Origin: Ensifer adhaerens
GTDB taxonomy: Bacteria; Pseudomonadota; Alphaproteobacteria; Rhizobiales; Rhizobiaceae
Length of the DNA stretch: 64,000 bases
Assembly: GCF_001270265.1 (NCBI RefSeq)
Contig: NZ_LGAP01000005.1
Location: 62,001 to 126,000, forward strand
Direction of reading: 5' to 3'
The notes below the pieces were generated by a model. The model saw only the letters and a program-made list of their open reading frames with translations, made no database searches and was not told the origin of the DNA. The position numbers and the translations under genes are program-made. Of the stretch, positions 24,969 to 32,930 are shown in pieces. Positions within the stretch are counted from its first letter, which is position 1. Each line of letters opens with the position of its first letter.

Positions 24969-25678
24969 TGGTGCCCCCGGTTAAGGCGGCGTTCGATCTG
25001 AGCGATCACCAAGGCGGAGACGAGCGTGATCAAAAGGAACAGGACGGCCGTCAACCCGTAGAAGAAGATGTATTGCTTGGTGCCAGCGGCAGCGCGGTAA
25101 CCGGTATAGAGCAGTTCGCTAAACGAGCCGAGCACACTGATGATGGCGCTTTCCTTGGTGATGGAAAGCCACAGATTGCCCATGCCGGGCACGGCGTGGC
25201 GCATCATCTGCGGCAGCACGACGCGGGTGAAGACCTTGCGCGGCCGCATGCCGATCGAAACCGCAGCCTCGATCTGTCCCGGCGGAACAGCAAGGAAGGC
25301 CGAACGCAGCACTTCCGTCATGAAGGCGCCGGAGACGAAGGCAAGAGCGATGATGGCCGCCCAGAACGAGCTGAACTGGAACGTCTCGGCAACGAGACCG
25401 AAATGCTTCAGCAGCCGCTCAGCACCGCTTGCCACCGAGAAATAGAGAAGCAGGATGACCAGTAATTCGGGAAGCGAACGCACGACGGTGGTGTAGATAT
25501 CGGCCAGCAGCCGCGGCAAGCGGTGCTTCGACAACTTTCCGGCAGCACCCAGCAACCCGAAGACGACCGCGACCGCATAGGCGACCACGGAGACCTGCAG
25601 CGTCATCACCAGGCCCCAGGCGAAATCGTCGCCCCAGCCCTCGCCGCCCCAGGCAAGCAATTGCCAGTAATAGTCCAT
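24965..25678 (-). CDS. Polar amino acid ABC permease (HisQ type)
   Basis: This 237-residue permease partners the HisM-type protein. Family marks are RSLPELLVILLLYFSVASGAE and the EAA-type loop EAAVSIGMRPRKVFTRVVLPQMMRH. The N-terminus MDYYWQLLAWGGEGWGDDFAWGLVMTLQVS matches arginine/ornithine/octopine-type systems of rhizobia. It follows the binding-protein gene across a 124-bp gap that holds a strong hairpin. Confidence 0.92.
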   Translation of the reverse strand: MDYYWQLLAWGGEGWGDDFAWGLVMTLQVSVVAYAVAVVFGLLGAAGKLSKHRLPRLLADIYTTVVRSLPELLVILLLYFSVASGAERLLKHFGLVAETFQFSSFWAAIIALAFVSGAFMTEVLRSAFLAVPPGQIEAAVSIGMRPRKVFTRVVLPQMMRHAVPGMGNLWLSITKESAIISVLGSFSELLYTGYRAAAGTKQYIFFYGLTAVLFLLITLVSALVIAQIERRLNRGHH

Positions 25679-25757
25679 CCGTCGTTACCTGTTCCCGATT
25701 GGTGTCGTCAGCCAAAGGCTACGATGATGCCCCGGACGCTGCGGTCCGTTCGGCAAT

Positions 25758-25789
25758 CGAGGGCGAAGGGGCTCAGCCCCTCGCCCTCG
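25758..25789 (-). terminator. Intercistronic hairpin after amino-acid-binding-protein gene
   Basis: A stem of about 15 bp (CGAGGGCGAAGGGGCT at 25758-25773 against AGCCCCTCGCCCTCG at 25775-25789, one bulged A) lies 13 bases after the binding-protein stop. There is no T-run on the minus strand, so it probably protects the binding-protein message or partially ends transcription. Confidence 0.6.
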
Positions 25790-25802
25790 ATAAAATCAGT
25801 GA

Positions 25803-26603
25803 CTACTTCTTGCCGAAGATCCACTTGTCGACGAGCGTCTTGACCTGTCCGTCCTTTTCGAGAGCGGCGAGACCGGCATTGACCTTTTCGAGCGTCGCAG
25901 CGTCACCCTTGCGCACGGCATAGGCAACACCTTCGCCGAGAACGGCATTCTTCGGCACTTCGACCTTGACTTCGTAGTCGGCGCCGTCGGGCGACTTGAG
26001 GAACGTCTGGATGTAGAGGTCCGGGATCAGAACGTAGTCAACGCGGCCGGCGACGAGATCGGCAACGGAGTTGTCGGCGGTGTCGTAGCTCTTCGCCTCG
26101 GCGCCCGGCAGATACTTGGCAACATAGGCCGACTGCACGCTCGACGTCTGGACGCCGATGATCTTGCCCTCGACGCTGGCCGGATCGATGATCTGGCCGG
26201 TGCCATCGGCAGCGTCGATCGTCTTGATCTCGCTGGTGTCGGACTTGGCACCGACGAAGGACGTGCCCTCGGTGTAGTAAGGCGTCGAGAAATCGACGAC
26301 CTTGCGGCGTTCATCGGTGATAGAGAACGCGCCGATGATGAAATCGACCTTGTTTTCCTTCAGCGAGGGAATGAGACCATCCCATGCCATCTGGTTGATG
26401 TCGCACTTCACCGCCATCTTTTCGCAGAGCGCGCGCGACAGGTCGGCCTCAAGGCCTTCCCATTCGCCGCCGGCATTGACCTGCGTGAAGGGCATGTATG
26501 GCTCAGGTGTCATGCCCAGACGCACCGTGTCTTCAGCGAAAGCGGCGCTCGCCGCCATGGAAAGGGCGATCCCTGCGAACAGGGCCGACTTGAACGTTCT
26601 CAT
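25803..26603 (-). CDS. Basic amino acid-type periplasmic binding protein (ArgT/HisJ type)
   Basis: This 266-residue periplasmic binding protein has a signal peptide (MRTFKSALFAGIALSMAASAAFA). The mature protein has the SBP family 3 signature: VRLGMTPEPYMPFTQVNAGGEWEGLEADL, then LIPSLKENKVDFIIGAFSITDERRKVVDFSTPYY, and VEGKIIGVQTSS at the second lobe. It should bind arginine, ornithine, citrulline or a methylated arginine and deliver it to the HisQM-type channel. It lies 29 bases after the DDAH gene in the same transcript. Confidence 0.9.
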   Translation of the reverse strand: MRTFKSALFAGIALSMAASAAFAEDTVRLGMTPEPYMPFTQVNAGGEWEGLEADLSRALCEKMAVKCDINQMAWDGLIPSLKENKVDFIIGAFSITDERRKVVDFSTPYYTEGTSFVGAKSDTSEIKTIDAADGTGQIIDPASVEGKIIGVQTSSVQSAYVAKYLPGAEAKSYDTADNSVADLVAGRVDYVLIPDLYIQTFLKSPDGADYEVKVEVPKNAVLGEGVAYAVRKGDAATLEKVNAGLAALEKDGQVKTLVDKWIFGKK

Positions 26604-26632
26604 GATATTTCCTCCGCGAATATGTGTTTGGA

Positions 26633-27436
26633 TCAGAGCGTGTTGCTGAACCAGCGCAGCGACATGCAGGACAGGCCTGCATCGATCTTGCCGATTTCGG
26701 TGGTCTTCAGCGGTGCGACCTTGTAGCCGAGCTTGTCGAGCATCTCGATCGTGCGCGGGAAGTCGGAACCAACCATGACGACATCGTTGACGCGCAGCGC
26801 GTTGGCCGCCGGCTCTTCGCCTTCCGGAATGATGACCTGCTTGAAGCGGTCGAACACGCCCGACTTGGCGAGACGAGCGGTCGAAAGCACGGTTTCCTCA
26901 TCGAGCAGCGAGCAATCGGTCTTGAAGTGCAGCACGCCTTCAGGGGTGGCGACGATCTCGCTCTTGCGGCCGAGCTTGTCGAGGCAGGCCTGCAGCGCTT
27001 CCGCACCGACCTTGTCGGTGCGCGCCGAAAGGCCGATCATCACGCTTTCGCGGGTCGTCAGCACGTCGCCGCCGTCGGCAAGGCCGCTACCCGGCAGGTC
27101 GAGAACCGTCTCGAACATGGCGCGAAGGGTCGGCTCGATCTCGATCGTTTCCTTGACGCGGGTCGCAGCGCCCGGACGCAGGAGGATCGCACCTTCGGTG
27201 AAGACCAGCGCCGGATCTTCAACGAAGATCGAATCCGGGAAGGCTTCGAGTGCCGGAAGAACGGTGACCTTGACGCCCGCATCCTTCATCGCAGCGATGT
27301 AGGTATCGTGCTCGGCCTTCACGCCCTCATAGGTCGGATTGCCACGATCGTCGGCGCGCAGGCCGTTGACGACGGTGGTCGACGGCGTACGGACGATGAT
27401 GTTGTTGAAATTGTAGACGGGGCGTGCTTGCGACAT
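26633..27436 (-). CDS. Dimethylarginine dimethylaminohydrolase-like enzyme (DDAH)
   Basis: This 267-residue enzyme of the guanidine-modifying superfamily would hydrolyse N-omega-methylated arginine to citrulline plus methylamine or dimethylamine. It starts MSQARPVYNFNNIIVRTPS, carries FPDSIFVEDPALV (residues 66-78), LADGGDVLTT (119-128), the catalytic histidine in VLHFKTDCSLLD (His170) and the nucleophile in GLSCMSLRWF (Cys257). Length fits DDAH (about 254-285) rather than arginine deiminase (about 410). I start at ATG 27436; the reading frame extends upstream through the ctlX tail and is not used. A 31-bp gap separates it from the CtlX-like gene. Confidence 0.87.
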   Translation of the reverse strand: MSQARPVYNFNNIIVRTPSTTVVNGLRADDRGNPTYEGVKAEHDTYIAAMKDAGVKVTVLPALEAFPDSIFVEDPALVFTEGAILLRPGAATRVKETIEIEPTLRAMFETVLDLPGSGLADGGDVLTTRESVMIGLSARTDKVGAEALQACLDKLGRKSEIVATPEGVLHFKTDCSLLDEETVLSTARLAKSGVFDRFKQVIIPEGEEPAANALRVNDVVMVGSDFPRTIEMLDKLGYKVAPLKTTEIGKIDAGLSCMSLRWFSNTL

Positions 27437-27467
27437 TTGTAGTACCTTTGGCTTGGATGAGGTGCTT

Positions 27468-28439
27468 CTATCGATCGGATGTGGCGGCGTAAAGCTTTTG
27501 CGTACCGGCCGGTTCTCTGCGCGACAAATGAACGCCGGCGAGCATGCAGCGCACGGAGCCGCCGGCAAGCTCGATGGTGGGCACGTCGAAGGCGAGCACA
27601 CGGGCCGAAGCCTCAAGCGCCTTGATCTGATCCGGGCGGAGCGACGCAAGCGCGCGCGCCGACATCACGACGACACGCCCATCGGCACCATCGAGTTCTA
27701 TCGCGTTGCCGGCAAAGTTCTCGATCTGATCGATCGTGAGGTCGATGACCTGCCGGCCGGTTTCTTCCAACCGCGCGCAGATCTCCTGGCGCCGTGCAGC
27801 ATCGGGGATCATGCTGGTGCCAATCAGTGCAAAGTCGGTGCCGATGCACATCAGCACATTGGTGTGGTAGATCGAATTGCCGTTGCGATCGACCGCGCCG
27901 AAGACCATCGGTTCGAAATTGAAGTGGGTGCAGAAACGTTCCAGCGCCACCTCGTTGGTGCGGTTCGACCGCGCCGCATAGGCCACGCGACCGATATGGT
28001 CGAGCACCATGGCGCCGGTACCTTCGAGATAGACGCCGTCCTTTTCGAGGCCCGAATAGTCGATCACGTCCTGGACGCGGTACTCGTTCTTGAGCATCTC
28101 GATGATATCGGAGCGGCGCTCGCTCTGACGACTTTCCGAATACATCGGATAGATCGCCACGTGCCCACCCGAATGGGTGGAGAACCAGTTGTTCGGAAAC
28201 ACCGAGTCCGGACGCGTCATCGTCTCGTCCTCGAACAGATGGACGGCGACGCCGGCGGCCGACAGGCCGTCAGCCATGCGCGTCACTTCGTCGAAAGCAG
28301 CCGTTGCGATCGCCGAAGGCTGACGCGCCTCGTCGTTCGACTGAAAGGCATTGTCCTTGGCCGTCATCGGGTTCGGGCCGAAATGGTGCGGACGGATCAT
28401 CACGACGCCCTTGGGCGCCTGCACGGACAGTCTCTTCAT
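27468..28439 (-). CDS. ctlX: CtlX-like citrulline/arginine hydrolase (amidinotransferase superfamily)
   Basis: This 323-residue protein of the guanidine-modifying (pentein) fold has RPHHFGPNPMTAKDNAFQ at the N-terminus, RPDSVFPNNWFSTH with the Asp-Ser-Val-Phe substrate site, LEGTGAMVLDH in the middle, YHTNVLMCIG with the catalytic His, and the nucleophilic Cys in GGSVRCMLAG near the end. Its blocks match proteins named citrulline utilization hydrolase CtlX; the product would be ornithine. ATG 28439 begins one base after the ocd stop, so the two are coupled. The name is recalled, not searched, and an arginine-deiminase-like role is the main alternative. Confidence 0.75.
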   Translation of the reverse strand: MKRLSVQAPKGVVMIRPHHFGPNPMTAKDNAFQSNDEARQPSAIATAAFDEVTRMADGLSAAGVAVHLFEDETMTRPDSVFPNNWFSTHSGGHVAIYPMYSESRQSERRSDIIEMLKNEYRVQDVIDYSGLEKDGVYLEGTGAMVLDHIGRVAYAARSNRTNEVALERFCTHFNFEPMVFGAVDRNGNSIYHTNVLMCIGTDFALIGTSMIPDAARRQEICARLEETGRQVIDLTIDQIENFAGNAIELDGADGRVVVMSARALASLRPDQIKALEASARVLAFDVPTIELAGGSVRCMLAGVHLSRREPAGTQKLYAATSDR

Positions 28440-28440
28440 T

Positions 28441-29490
28441 TCAGGCAACGCTCCGCTCGGCAAGGGCAGCGGCAACCGGCTGCTTGAACAGACCATAGAG
28501 GTCACGCGGATGCTCCGGCTGCGTTGTCAGGTCGAGCTCGGTGTAGAAGGCCGTGCCCTGAATCCTGTCGCGAAGGAAGCGCAGCGCCGAGAAGTCCTCA
28601 GTGGCAAAGCCGACGGAATCGAAGATGGTGATTTGGGAGCCCGACCGGCGCCCTTCCGCCTCGCCCACAATCACGCGCCAAAGCTCGGTTACCGGGAAGT
28701 CCGGCGCCATCTGCTGGATTTCGCCTTCGATCCGGGTCTGCTCCGGATATTCGACGAAGACGTCGGCGCGACGCAGGATATCTCCCTGCAGTTCGGTTTT
28801 ACCGGGGCAATCGCCACCAACGGCGTTGATGTGCACGCCAGCGCCGACCATGTTGTCGGAGAGGATCGTCGCGTTGCGTTTGTCGGCTGTCACCGTCGTG
28901 ATGATATCGGCTCCGGAAACAGCCTCTTCGGCGGTCTTCGCCACAACGATATCGAAATCCATGTCGGCGAGGTTCTTCTGGAACTTGTCCGCCGCTTCGA
29001 TATCGATATCGAAAACCTGCAGACGCTTGATGCCGAGCAATGCCCGGAACGCCAGCGCCTGGAATTCAGATTGCGCGCCAAGGCCGATGATCGCCATCGA
29101 GCGGGCATCTGGGCGAGCGAGGTATTTTGCCGCCAGCGCCGAGGTCGCGGCGGTGCGCAGACCGGTCATGATCGTCATCTCGGAGACGAGACAGGGATAA
29201 CCCGTGCTGACATCGGAAAGAACGCCGAAGGCCGTGACCGTCTGCAGGCCGACATTCGGGTTCTTCGGGTGGCCGTTGACGTATTTGAAGCCGTAATGCT
29301 CGCCGTCAGACGTCGGCATCAGTTCGATGACGCCCGTCTTCGAATGGCTCGCAAGCCGCGGGGTTTTCTCAAAAGCGTTCCACCTGCGGAAATCGTCTTC
29401 GATATATTCCGCAAGACCCAACAGGAACGTTTCAATGCCGATCGATTTGACCAGCTCGATTACGTTGCCGACACCGACATACTGAACCAC
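28441..29490 (-). CDS. ocd: Ornithine cyclodeaminase
   Basis: This 349-residue NAD-dependent enzyme would convert ornithine to proline and ammonia. Marks of the OCD/mu-crystallin family are MTIMTGLRTAATSALAAKYL (about residues 105-124), the Rossmann motif IIGLGAQSEFQALAFRAL, VFDIDIEAADKF after it, and VGAGVHINAVGGDCPGKTEL with the catalytic Asp. The C-terminus and length match Agrobacterium and Sinorhizobium Ocd. As the first gene of the operon ending with the M20 hydrolase, it takes the ornithine produced by the downstream hydrolases, giving proline as the end product. It is divergent from an Lrp/AsnC gene. Confidence 0.92.
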   Translation of the reverse strand: MVQYVGVGNVIELVKSIGIETFLLGLAEYIEDDFRRWNAFEKTPRLASHSKTGVIELMPTSDGEHYGFKYVNGHPKNPNVGLQTVTAFGVLSDVSTGYPCLVSEMTIMTGLRTAATSALAAKYLARPDARSMAIIGLGAQSEFQALAFRALLGIKRLQVFDIDIEAADKFQKNLADMDFDIVVAKTAEEAVSGADIITTVTADKRNATILSDNMVGAGVHINAVGGDCPGKTELQGDILRRADVFVEYPEQTRIEGEIQQMAPDFPVTELWRVIVGEAEGRRSGSQITIFDSVGFATEDFSALRFLRDRIQGTAFYTELDLTTQPEHPRDLYGLFKQPVAAALAERSVA

Positions 29491-29560
29491 GATTCCAACT
29501 CCATCGGGAAATTCGATGAAGTCAGCCTAGGCATGCAAGAAGCGAGTTGAAATTTTAAAC

Positions 29561-29599
29561 TTGCGTAATATTTGAAGAAAGATTGCGCAATTTGCGCAA
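29561..29599. promoter_or_regulatory. Lrp-type operator: tandem TTGCGCAA boxes
   Basis: TTGCGCAA occurs at 29583-29590 and again at 29592-29599 (9-bp period); a degenerate TTGCGTAA is at 29561-29568. Each box is itself a palindrome. They lie 18-57 bases before the Lrp start and 71-110 bases before the ocd start, so one Lrp-type protein could control both directions. Confidence 0.6.
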
Positions 29600-29610
29600 T
29601 TACGCTATAC
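29583..29610 (+). promoter_or_regulatory. Possible promoter for Lrp gene giving a leaderless message
   Basis: TTGCGC (29583-29588) and CTATAC (29605-29610) are spaced by 16 bp. Transcription would begin within a base or two of the ATG at 29618. No Shine-Dalgarno precedes that ATG, which fits a leaderless message. The -35 overlaps the TTGCGCAA operator, suggesting autorepression. Confidence 0.4.
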
Positions 29611-29617
29611 GATTTTC

Positions 29618-30043
29618 ATGCATATCTTCGATGATCTTGACCATCAGCTTATCTCGCTACTGCGAGAAGACGGCCGAGCGCCCTACTCCAAGGTCGCCTC
29701 GGTTCTCGGCATATCACGGGCGACGGTGCAGACGCGCATCGACCGGCTGCTCGAGACCGGTGCGGTGCTGGGTTTCACGCTGCGCGTGCGCCAGGATTAC
29801 GACCAGCGCGCTATCCGTGCGATCATGATGATCGAGGTCAGCGGGCGCACAACCACCAAGGTCATCAAGTTCCTTCGCGGCCTGCCCGAACTCTATGCTC
29901 TCCACACCACCAATGGCGCCTGGGACATGGTGGCCGAAATCCGCGCCAACAGCCTCAGCGACTTCGACCGCATTCTGCGCGAAGTCCGCGACGTCGAAGG
30001 TGTGCTCAACAGCGAGACGAGCATTCTTCTCAGCACCATCTGA
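29618..30043 (+). CDS. Lrp/AsnC family transcriptional regulator
   Basis: This 141-residue regulator has an N-terminal helix-turn-helix (DLDHQLISLLREDGRAPYSK then VASVLGISRATVQTRIDRLLETG, residues 5-47) and a C-terminal RAM ligand domain (RAIMMIEVSGRTTTKVIKFLRGLPELYALHTTNGAWD, read in parts). Such proteins respond to amino acids. Its divergent position next to ocd makes it the likely activator or repressor of the arginine/ornithine operon, with ornithine, arginine or proline as probable effector (inference). It is followed 34 bases later by an AhpD-like gene on the same strand. Confidence 0.92.
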   Translation: MHIFDDLDHQLISLLREDGRAPYSKVASVLGISRATVQTRIDRLLETGAVLGFTLRVRQDYDQRAIRAIMMIEVSGRTTTKVIKFLRGLPELYALHTTNGAWDMVAEIRANSLSDFDRILREVRDVEGVLNSETSILLSTI

Positions 30044-30077
30044 CATCGGCGCATCCCCGCGCCCCGCAAACACAGGC

Positions 30078-30605
30078 ATGACCGTGAGCCATATTCCGCA
30101 GATCGATTACGACACCGCGCCCGACGCTATCCGTTCCGCCCATGACGAGGAGGTCCGCGTCCGTGGGCGGATGACCAACATGAAGCGCACCCTCTTACAT
30201 TCGCCGACAGCGCACCGGATCTACGCGGAGTGGTTCACGCTGAGGGAGGAGTTGCGGCCGGCGCTCGACGATCGGGCAATCTGGTTGCTCTCGCATGCGA
30301 TCTCCGAGGCGATGCAGTCACCGATCGCCATGGGCTTCTTCCGCCGCGCCTTCGCCAATTCCGGCGTCGATTTTCATTCGCTCGTACCGACGGCAGACGA
30401 ACAGCGGCTGATCGACTTCGGCCGGGCGATCGTCGCCAATTCCAATGCGGTACCCGCAGATATCTGGGATGGGTTGAAAGCACGCTACGACAATGCGGCG
30501 CTCGTCAACCTCGTGGCGTTTGCGGGGATCATGGTTGCAACCGCGTTGTTCAACAATGTCGTCGAAGTCGAATTCGACCCGGAATTGGCGCCGTTCATGG
30601 ACTGA
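30078..30605 (+). CDS. Carboxymuconolactone decarboxylase/AhpD-like protein lacking the CxxC pair
   Basis: This 175-residue all-helical protein has the AhpD-like layout: TNMKRTLLHSPTAHRIYAEWFTLREEL, then ALDDRAIWLLSHAISEAMQSPIAMGFFRRAF and a C-terminal VNLVAFAGIMVATALFNNVV. Redox-active family members carry Cys-x-x-Cys with a nearby His in the second helix; here the place reads SEAMQSPIAMGF, with no cysteine in the protein, so it is not a peroxidase reductase of the usual type. It may be cotranscribed with the Lrp gene. Function unknown. Confidence 0.7.
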   Translation: MTVSHIPQIDYDTAPDAIRSAHDEEVRVRGRMTNMKRTLLHSPTAHRIYAEWFTLREELRPALDDRAIWLLSHAISEAMQSPIAMGFFRRAFANSGVDFHSLVPTADEQRLIDFGRAIVANSNAVPADIWDGLKARYDNAALVNLVAFAGIMVATALFNNVVEVEFDPELAPFMD

Positions 30606-30641
30606 GTGAGCAGTGGTCCGAGGCAGTCGGGCTGCACATAA

Positions 30642-30746
30642 ACAGCGCCCGCGCGTCAAACACGACGCGCTAAGGACACTGCAATCCCATTAAACGTGCC
30701 GCATAATTTCCGCCTCAACTCGATTCCGACGTAAGGCATTGTGCAG
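30642..30746 (-). repeat. Mosaic palindromic repeat, diverged copy
   Basis: The minus strand aligns along about 105 bases with the copy at 39027-39130: first an AT-rich palindromic module (30693-30746), then a GC-rich module whose core is GCGCGTC...GACGCGC next to CCTTA (30642-30683). This copy is more diverged. It is a noncoding interspersed element of rhizobial type, lying between convergent genes. Confidence 0.7.
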
Positions 30747-30755
30747 CAAGGCGGA

Positions 30756-31184
30756 TCAATCGGCGTATCGGGTGGTGAATTCCGGGTTGCCGCGCAAGGT
30801 GTTGCTGACGGTGCAGATTTCGTTTTCGGCAGCCTCGGCGATCGCATGCCGGGTCGCCTCGTCAAAGTCGCCCTTGATATCGAACAGGATGTCGAATTTC
30901 GCGATGCGTGACGGTTCGTCATGGGCTTTCTCGCCCGTCACCTTGGCGCTGACTTCGGTCAGCCGGTCGAGCACGCCAAAGCGGCTAGCGGCAATGCGGG
31001 CGCTCAATACCAGGCAGCTTGCGAGCGAGGCGTAGAGGAGATCAAGCGGTCCGTAGCCGGGCTGCGATGGTCCCGTCACGATATCCAGTTCACCACCCGT
31101 CACCGAGGTCACATGCGGGAAGCCGGTTTTGCCAACCGTGGCCGTTGCGCCTGTTTCTCGCGTCCGTACCTTCACATCTGCCAT
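30756..31184 (-). CDS. OsmC family protein
   Basis: This 142-residue protein has the OsmC/Ohr fold pattern: PLDLLYASLASCLVLSARIAASR with the first reactive cysteine (about residue 57) and AAENEICTVSNTLRGNPEFTTRY with the second (about residue 122). These two cysteines reduce hydroperoxides in active members. Lack of the Ohr-specific surroundings suggests an OsmC/YhfA-like subgroup. ATG 31184 is preceded by GGAGAAGG at good spacing; the frame opens 13 codons earlier but that start is not needed. It stands alone between repeats and hairpins. Confidence 0.85.
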   Translation of the reverse strand: MADVKVRTRETGATATVGKTGFPHVTSVTGGELDIVTGPSQPGYGPLDLLYASLASCLVLSARIAASRFGVLDRLTEVSAKVTGEKAHDEPSRIAKFDILFDIKGDFDEATRHAIAEAAENEICTVSNTLRGNPEFTTRYAD

Positions 31185-31256
31185 TTTATTCGCCTTCTCC
31201 GATATTCGCGAAATCGGTCTCAACGCTTACGCAGTAGTCCCGATCCGGCCGTCATG

Positions 31257-31280
31257 CCGTGGGCCACTTGTGGCCCACGG
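31257..31280 (-). terminator. Hairpin after peptide-binding-protein gene
   Basis: CCGTGGGCCA (31257-31266) and TGGCCCACGG (31271-31280) form a perfect 10-bp stem with a CTTG loop, 51 bases after the binding-protein stop at 31331. No T-run follows on the minus strand. Confidence 0.55.
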
Positions 31281-31330
31281 TTCTGATATGTCCGCGCTCC
31301 GTCGCTGGCGCAAGTGAGCGCGCGCTGGAA

Positions 31331-32923
31331 TCAGTCCTTCTTGACGAGGCGGTAGAAGACGAAGTCGGAGGTGGCGCCGTTGACGTAACCTTCAACCTTG
31401 TCCTTCATTGCAACCTGCGTTGCAGCCTGGAACGTGATCACGATCGGCGACTTCTCCTGCACCTTGCGCTGCAGGTCGACATAGAGCGCCGAGCGCTTGG
31501 CCGGATCGGCTTCCTTCAACGCAGCTTTCGTCGCTTCGTTGAGTTCGGCCGGGACCGCCCAGCCGTTACGCCACGTGGTCGTCGACTGATACTTGTCGTC
31601 CGCATTGTCTTCGTTATAGGCGAAGGCCTTGGCGTTCGAATGCGGGTCCATGAAGTCCGGACCCCAATAGAGCAGCATGGCTTCGTGGGTACGGGCGCGG
31701 TACTTGGTGATGACCTGGCTGCCGGTTCCCGGGATGATCTCGAAGTTGATGCCGGCCTCGGCGAAGGAAGCCTGCAGCGACTGTGCCATGTCGGTGAACG
31801 GCGTCGAGTTGATGACGTCGAGCGTCACCTTGATCGGCGTCTGGATGCCCGCGTCAGCGAGGATCTTCTTCGCCTTTTCGACATCGTACGTGTAGGGGGT
31901 TTCGTCGAGTGAGCCCGGGAAACCCTTCGGCCAGAAGGCCTGGTGGACCTCCATCTGGCCCTTGAGGAAACTGCCGGTCATGCCCTTGTAGTCGACGAGA
32001 TAGCGGGCTGCTTCCCAGACGGCTTCCGGCTGCAGCGCTGCGGCCTTCTGGTTGAACGACAGGAAGTGAACGGCTGCCTGCGGATAGGATTCGACCTTCA
32101 TGCCGCCCTTGGCTGCAAGGCTTGCGACCTGGTCGGGCGTCAGGTTCTTCGCCATGTCGACGTCGCCGGTTTCAAGCATCAGTTGCTGCGTTGCGGCTTC
32201 TGCGACGTGACGGATGATCACGCCCTTGATTGCCGGAGCGCCACCGAAATAATTCGGGTTGCTCTGCAGGTTCAGAAGTTCGCCGGCGCGGAAGGCCTTC
32301 AGCACGAACGGGCCGGATCCGGCCGAATTCGCCTTGAGCCAGGCATTGCCATAGTCGCCGTCGGCTTCATTTGCTTTGACGGCTTCCGCATCGACGACCG
32401 AAGCCGGACGTGCCGCCAGCACGTTGAGCACGAAGGCCGACGAGAAGTCGCCCTCATATTTGATCGTGACCTTGTTGCCATCGGCAGTCACCATCTTGTC
32501 GATGTTCTCAGGGGTCCAGCCGAGCTGCGTCAGGATGAAGGCAGGCGCTTTGTTGAGCACGACGACGCGCTTGAAGGAGTAGACGACATCTTCGCCGCGC
32601 AGCGGGTTGCCCGAGGAGAAGGTCACGCCGTCACGCAGGGTGAAGGTGATCGTCTTTGCCGCATCGTCAGCGGTCCATTCGCTGGCAAGTCCCGGTGCAA
32701 GCTTCAGAACGTCAGGCGCATCATATTGCACCAGACGGTCATAGGTCTGCGTCACATATTCGCCGGACGAAAACTCATAGGCCTCAGCCGGATCGATGCT
32801 GACGATATCGTCGATGTTCTGGGCAACCACCAGCACTTCGGCGGGTGTCTCCGCCAAAGCTGCCGGAGACACGCTCAGCATTAAGGACGCCGCGAAAACC
32901 GCGGCCTTGAACATTCTCATCAT
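31331..32923 (-). CDS. Peptide-class ABC substrate-binding protein (SBP family 5)
   Basis: This 530-residue periplasmic protein has the signal peptide MMRMFKAAVFAASLMLSVSPAALA. The mature part shows the family 5 pattern: NIDDIVSIDPAEAYEFSSGEYVTQTYDRLV, then LAPGLASEWTADDAAKTITFTLRDGVTFSSG and VVYSFKRVV. These proteins bind peptides, opines, nickel or other large ligands. It is encoded with an XRE-cupin regulator (8 bases upstream) on the minus strand, while its channel and ATPase genes start on the plus strand at 33738. Two adjacent ATGs could start it; AGGAG favours the second slightly. The ligand is unknown. Confidence 0.88.
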   Translation of the reverse strand: MMRMFKAAVFAASLMLSVSPAALAETPAEVLVVAQNIDDIVSIDPAEAYEFSSGEYVTQTYDRLVQYDAPDVLKLAPGLASEWTADDAAKTITFTLRDGVTFSSGNPLRGEDVVYSFKRVVVLNKAPAFILTQLGWTPENIDKMVTADGNKVTIKYEGDFSSAFVLNVLAARPASVVDAEAVKANEADGDYGNAWLKANSAGSGPFVLKAFRAGELLNLQSNPNYFGGAPAIKGVIIRHVAEAATQQLMLETGDVDMAKNLTPDQVASLAAKGGMKVESYPQAAVHFLSFNQKAAALQPEAVWEAARYLVDYKGMTGSFLKGQMEVHQAFWPKGFPGSLDETPYTYDVEKAKKILADAGIQTPIKVTLDVINSTPFTDMAQSLQASFAEAGINFEIIPGTGSQVITKYRARTHEAMLLYWGPDFMDPHSNAKAFAYNEDNADDKYQSTTTWRNGWAVPAELNEATKAALKEADPAKRSALYVDLQRKVQEKSPIVITFQAATQVAMKDKVEGYVNGATSDFVFYRLVKKD

Positions 32924-32930
32924 CGCTCTC

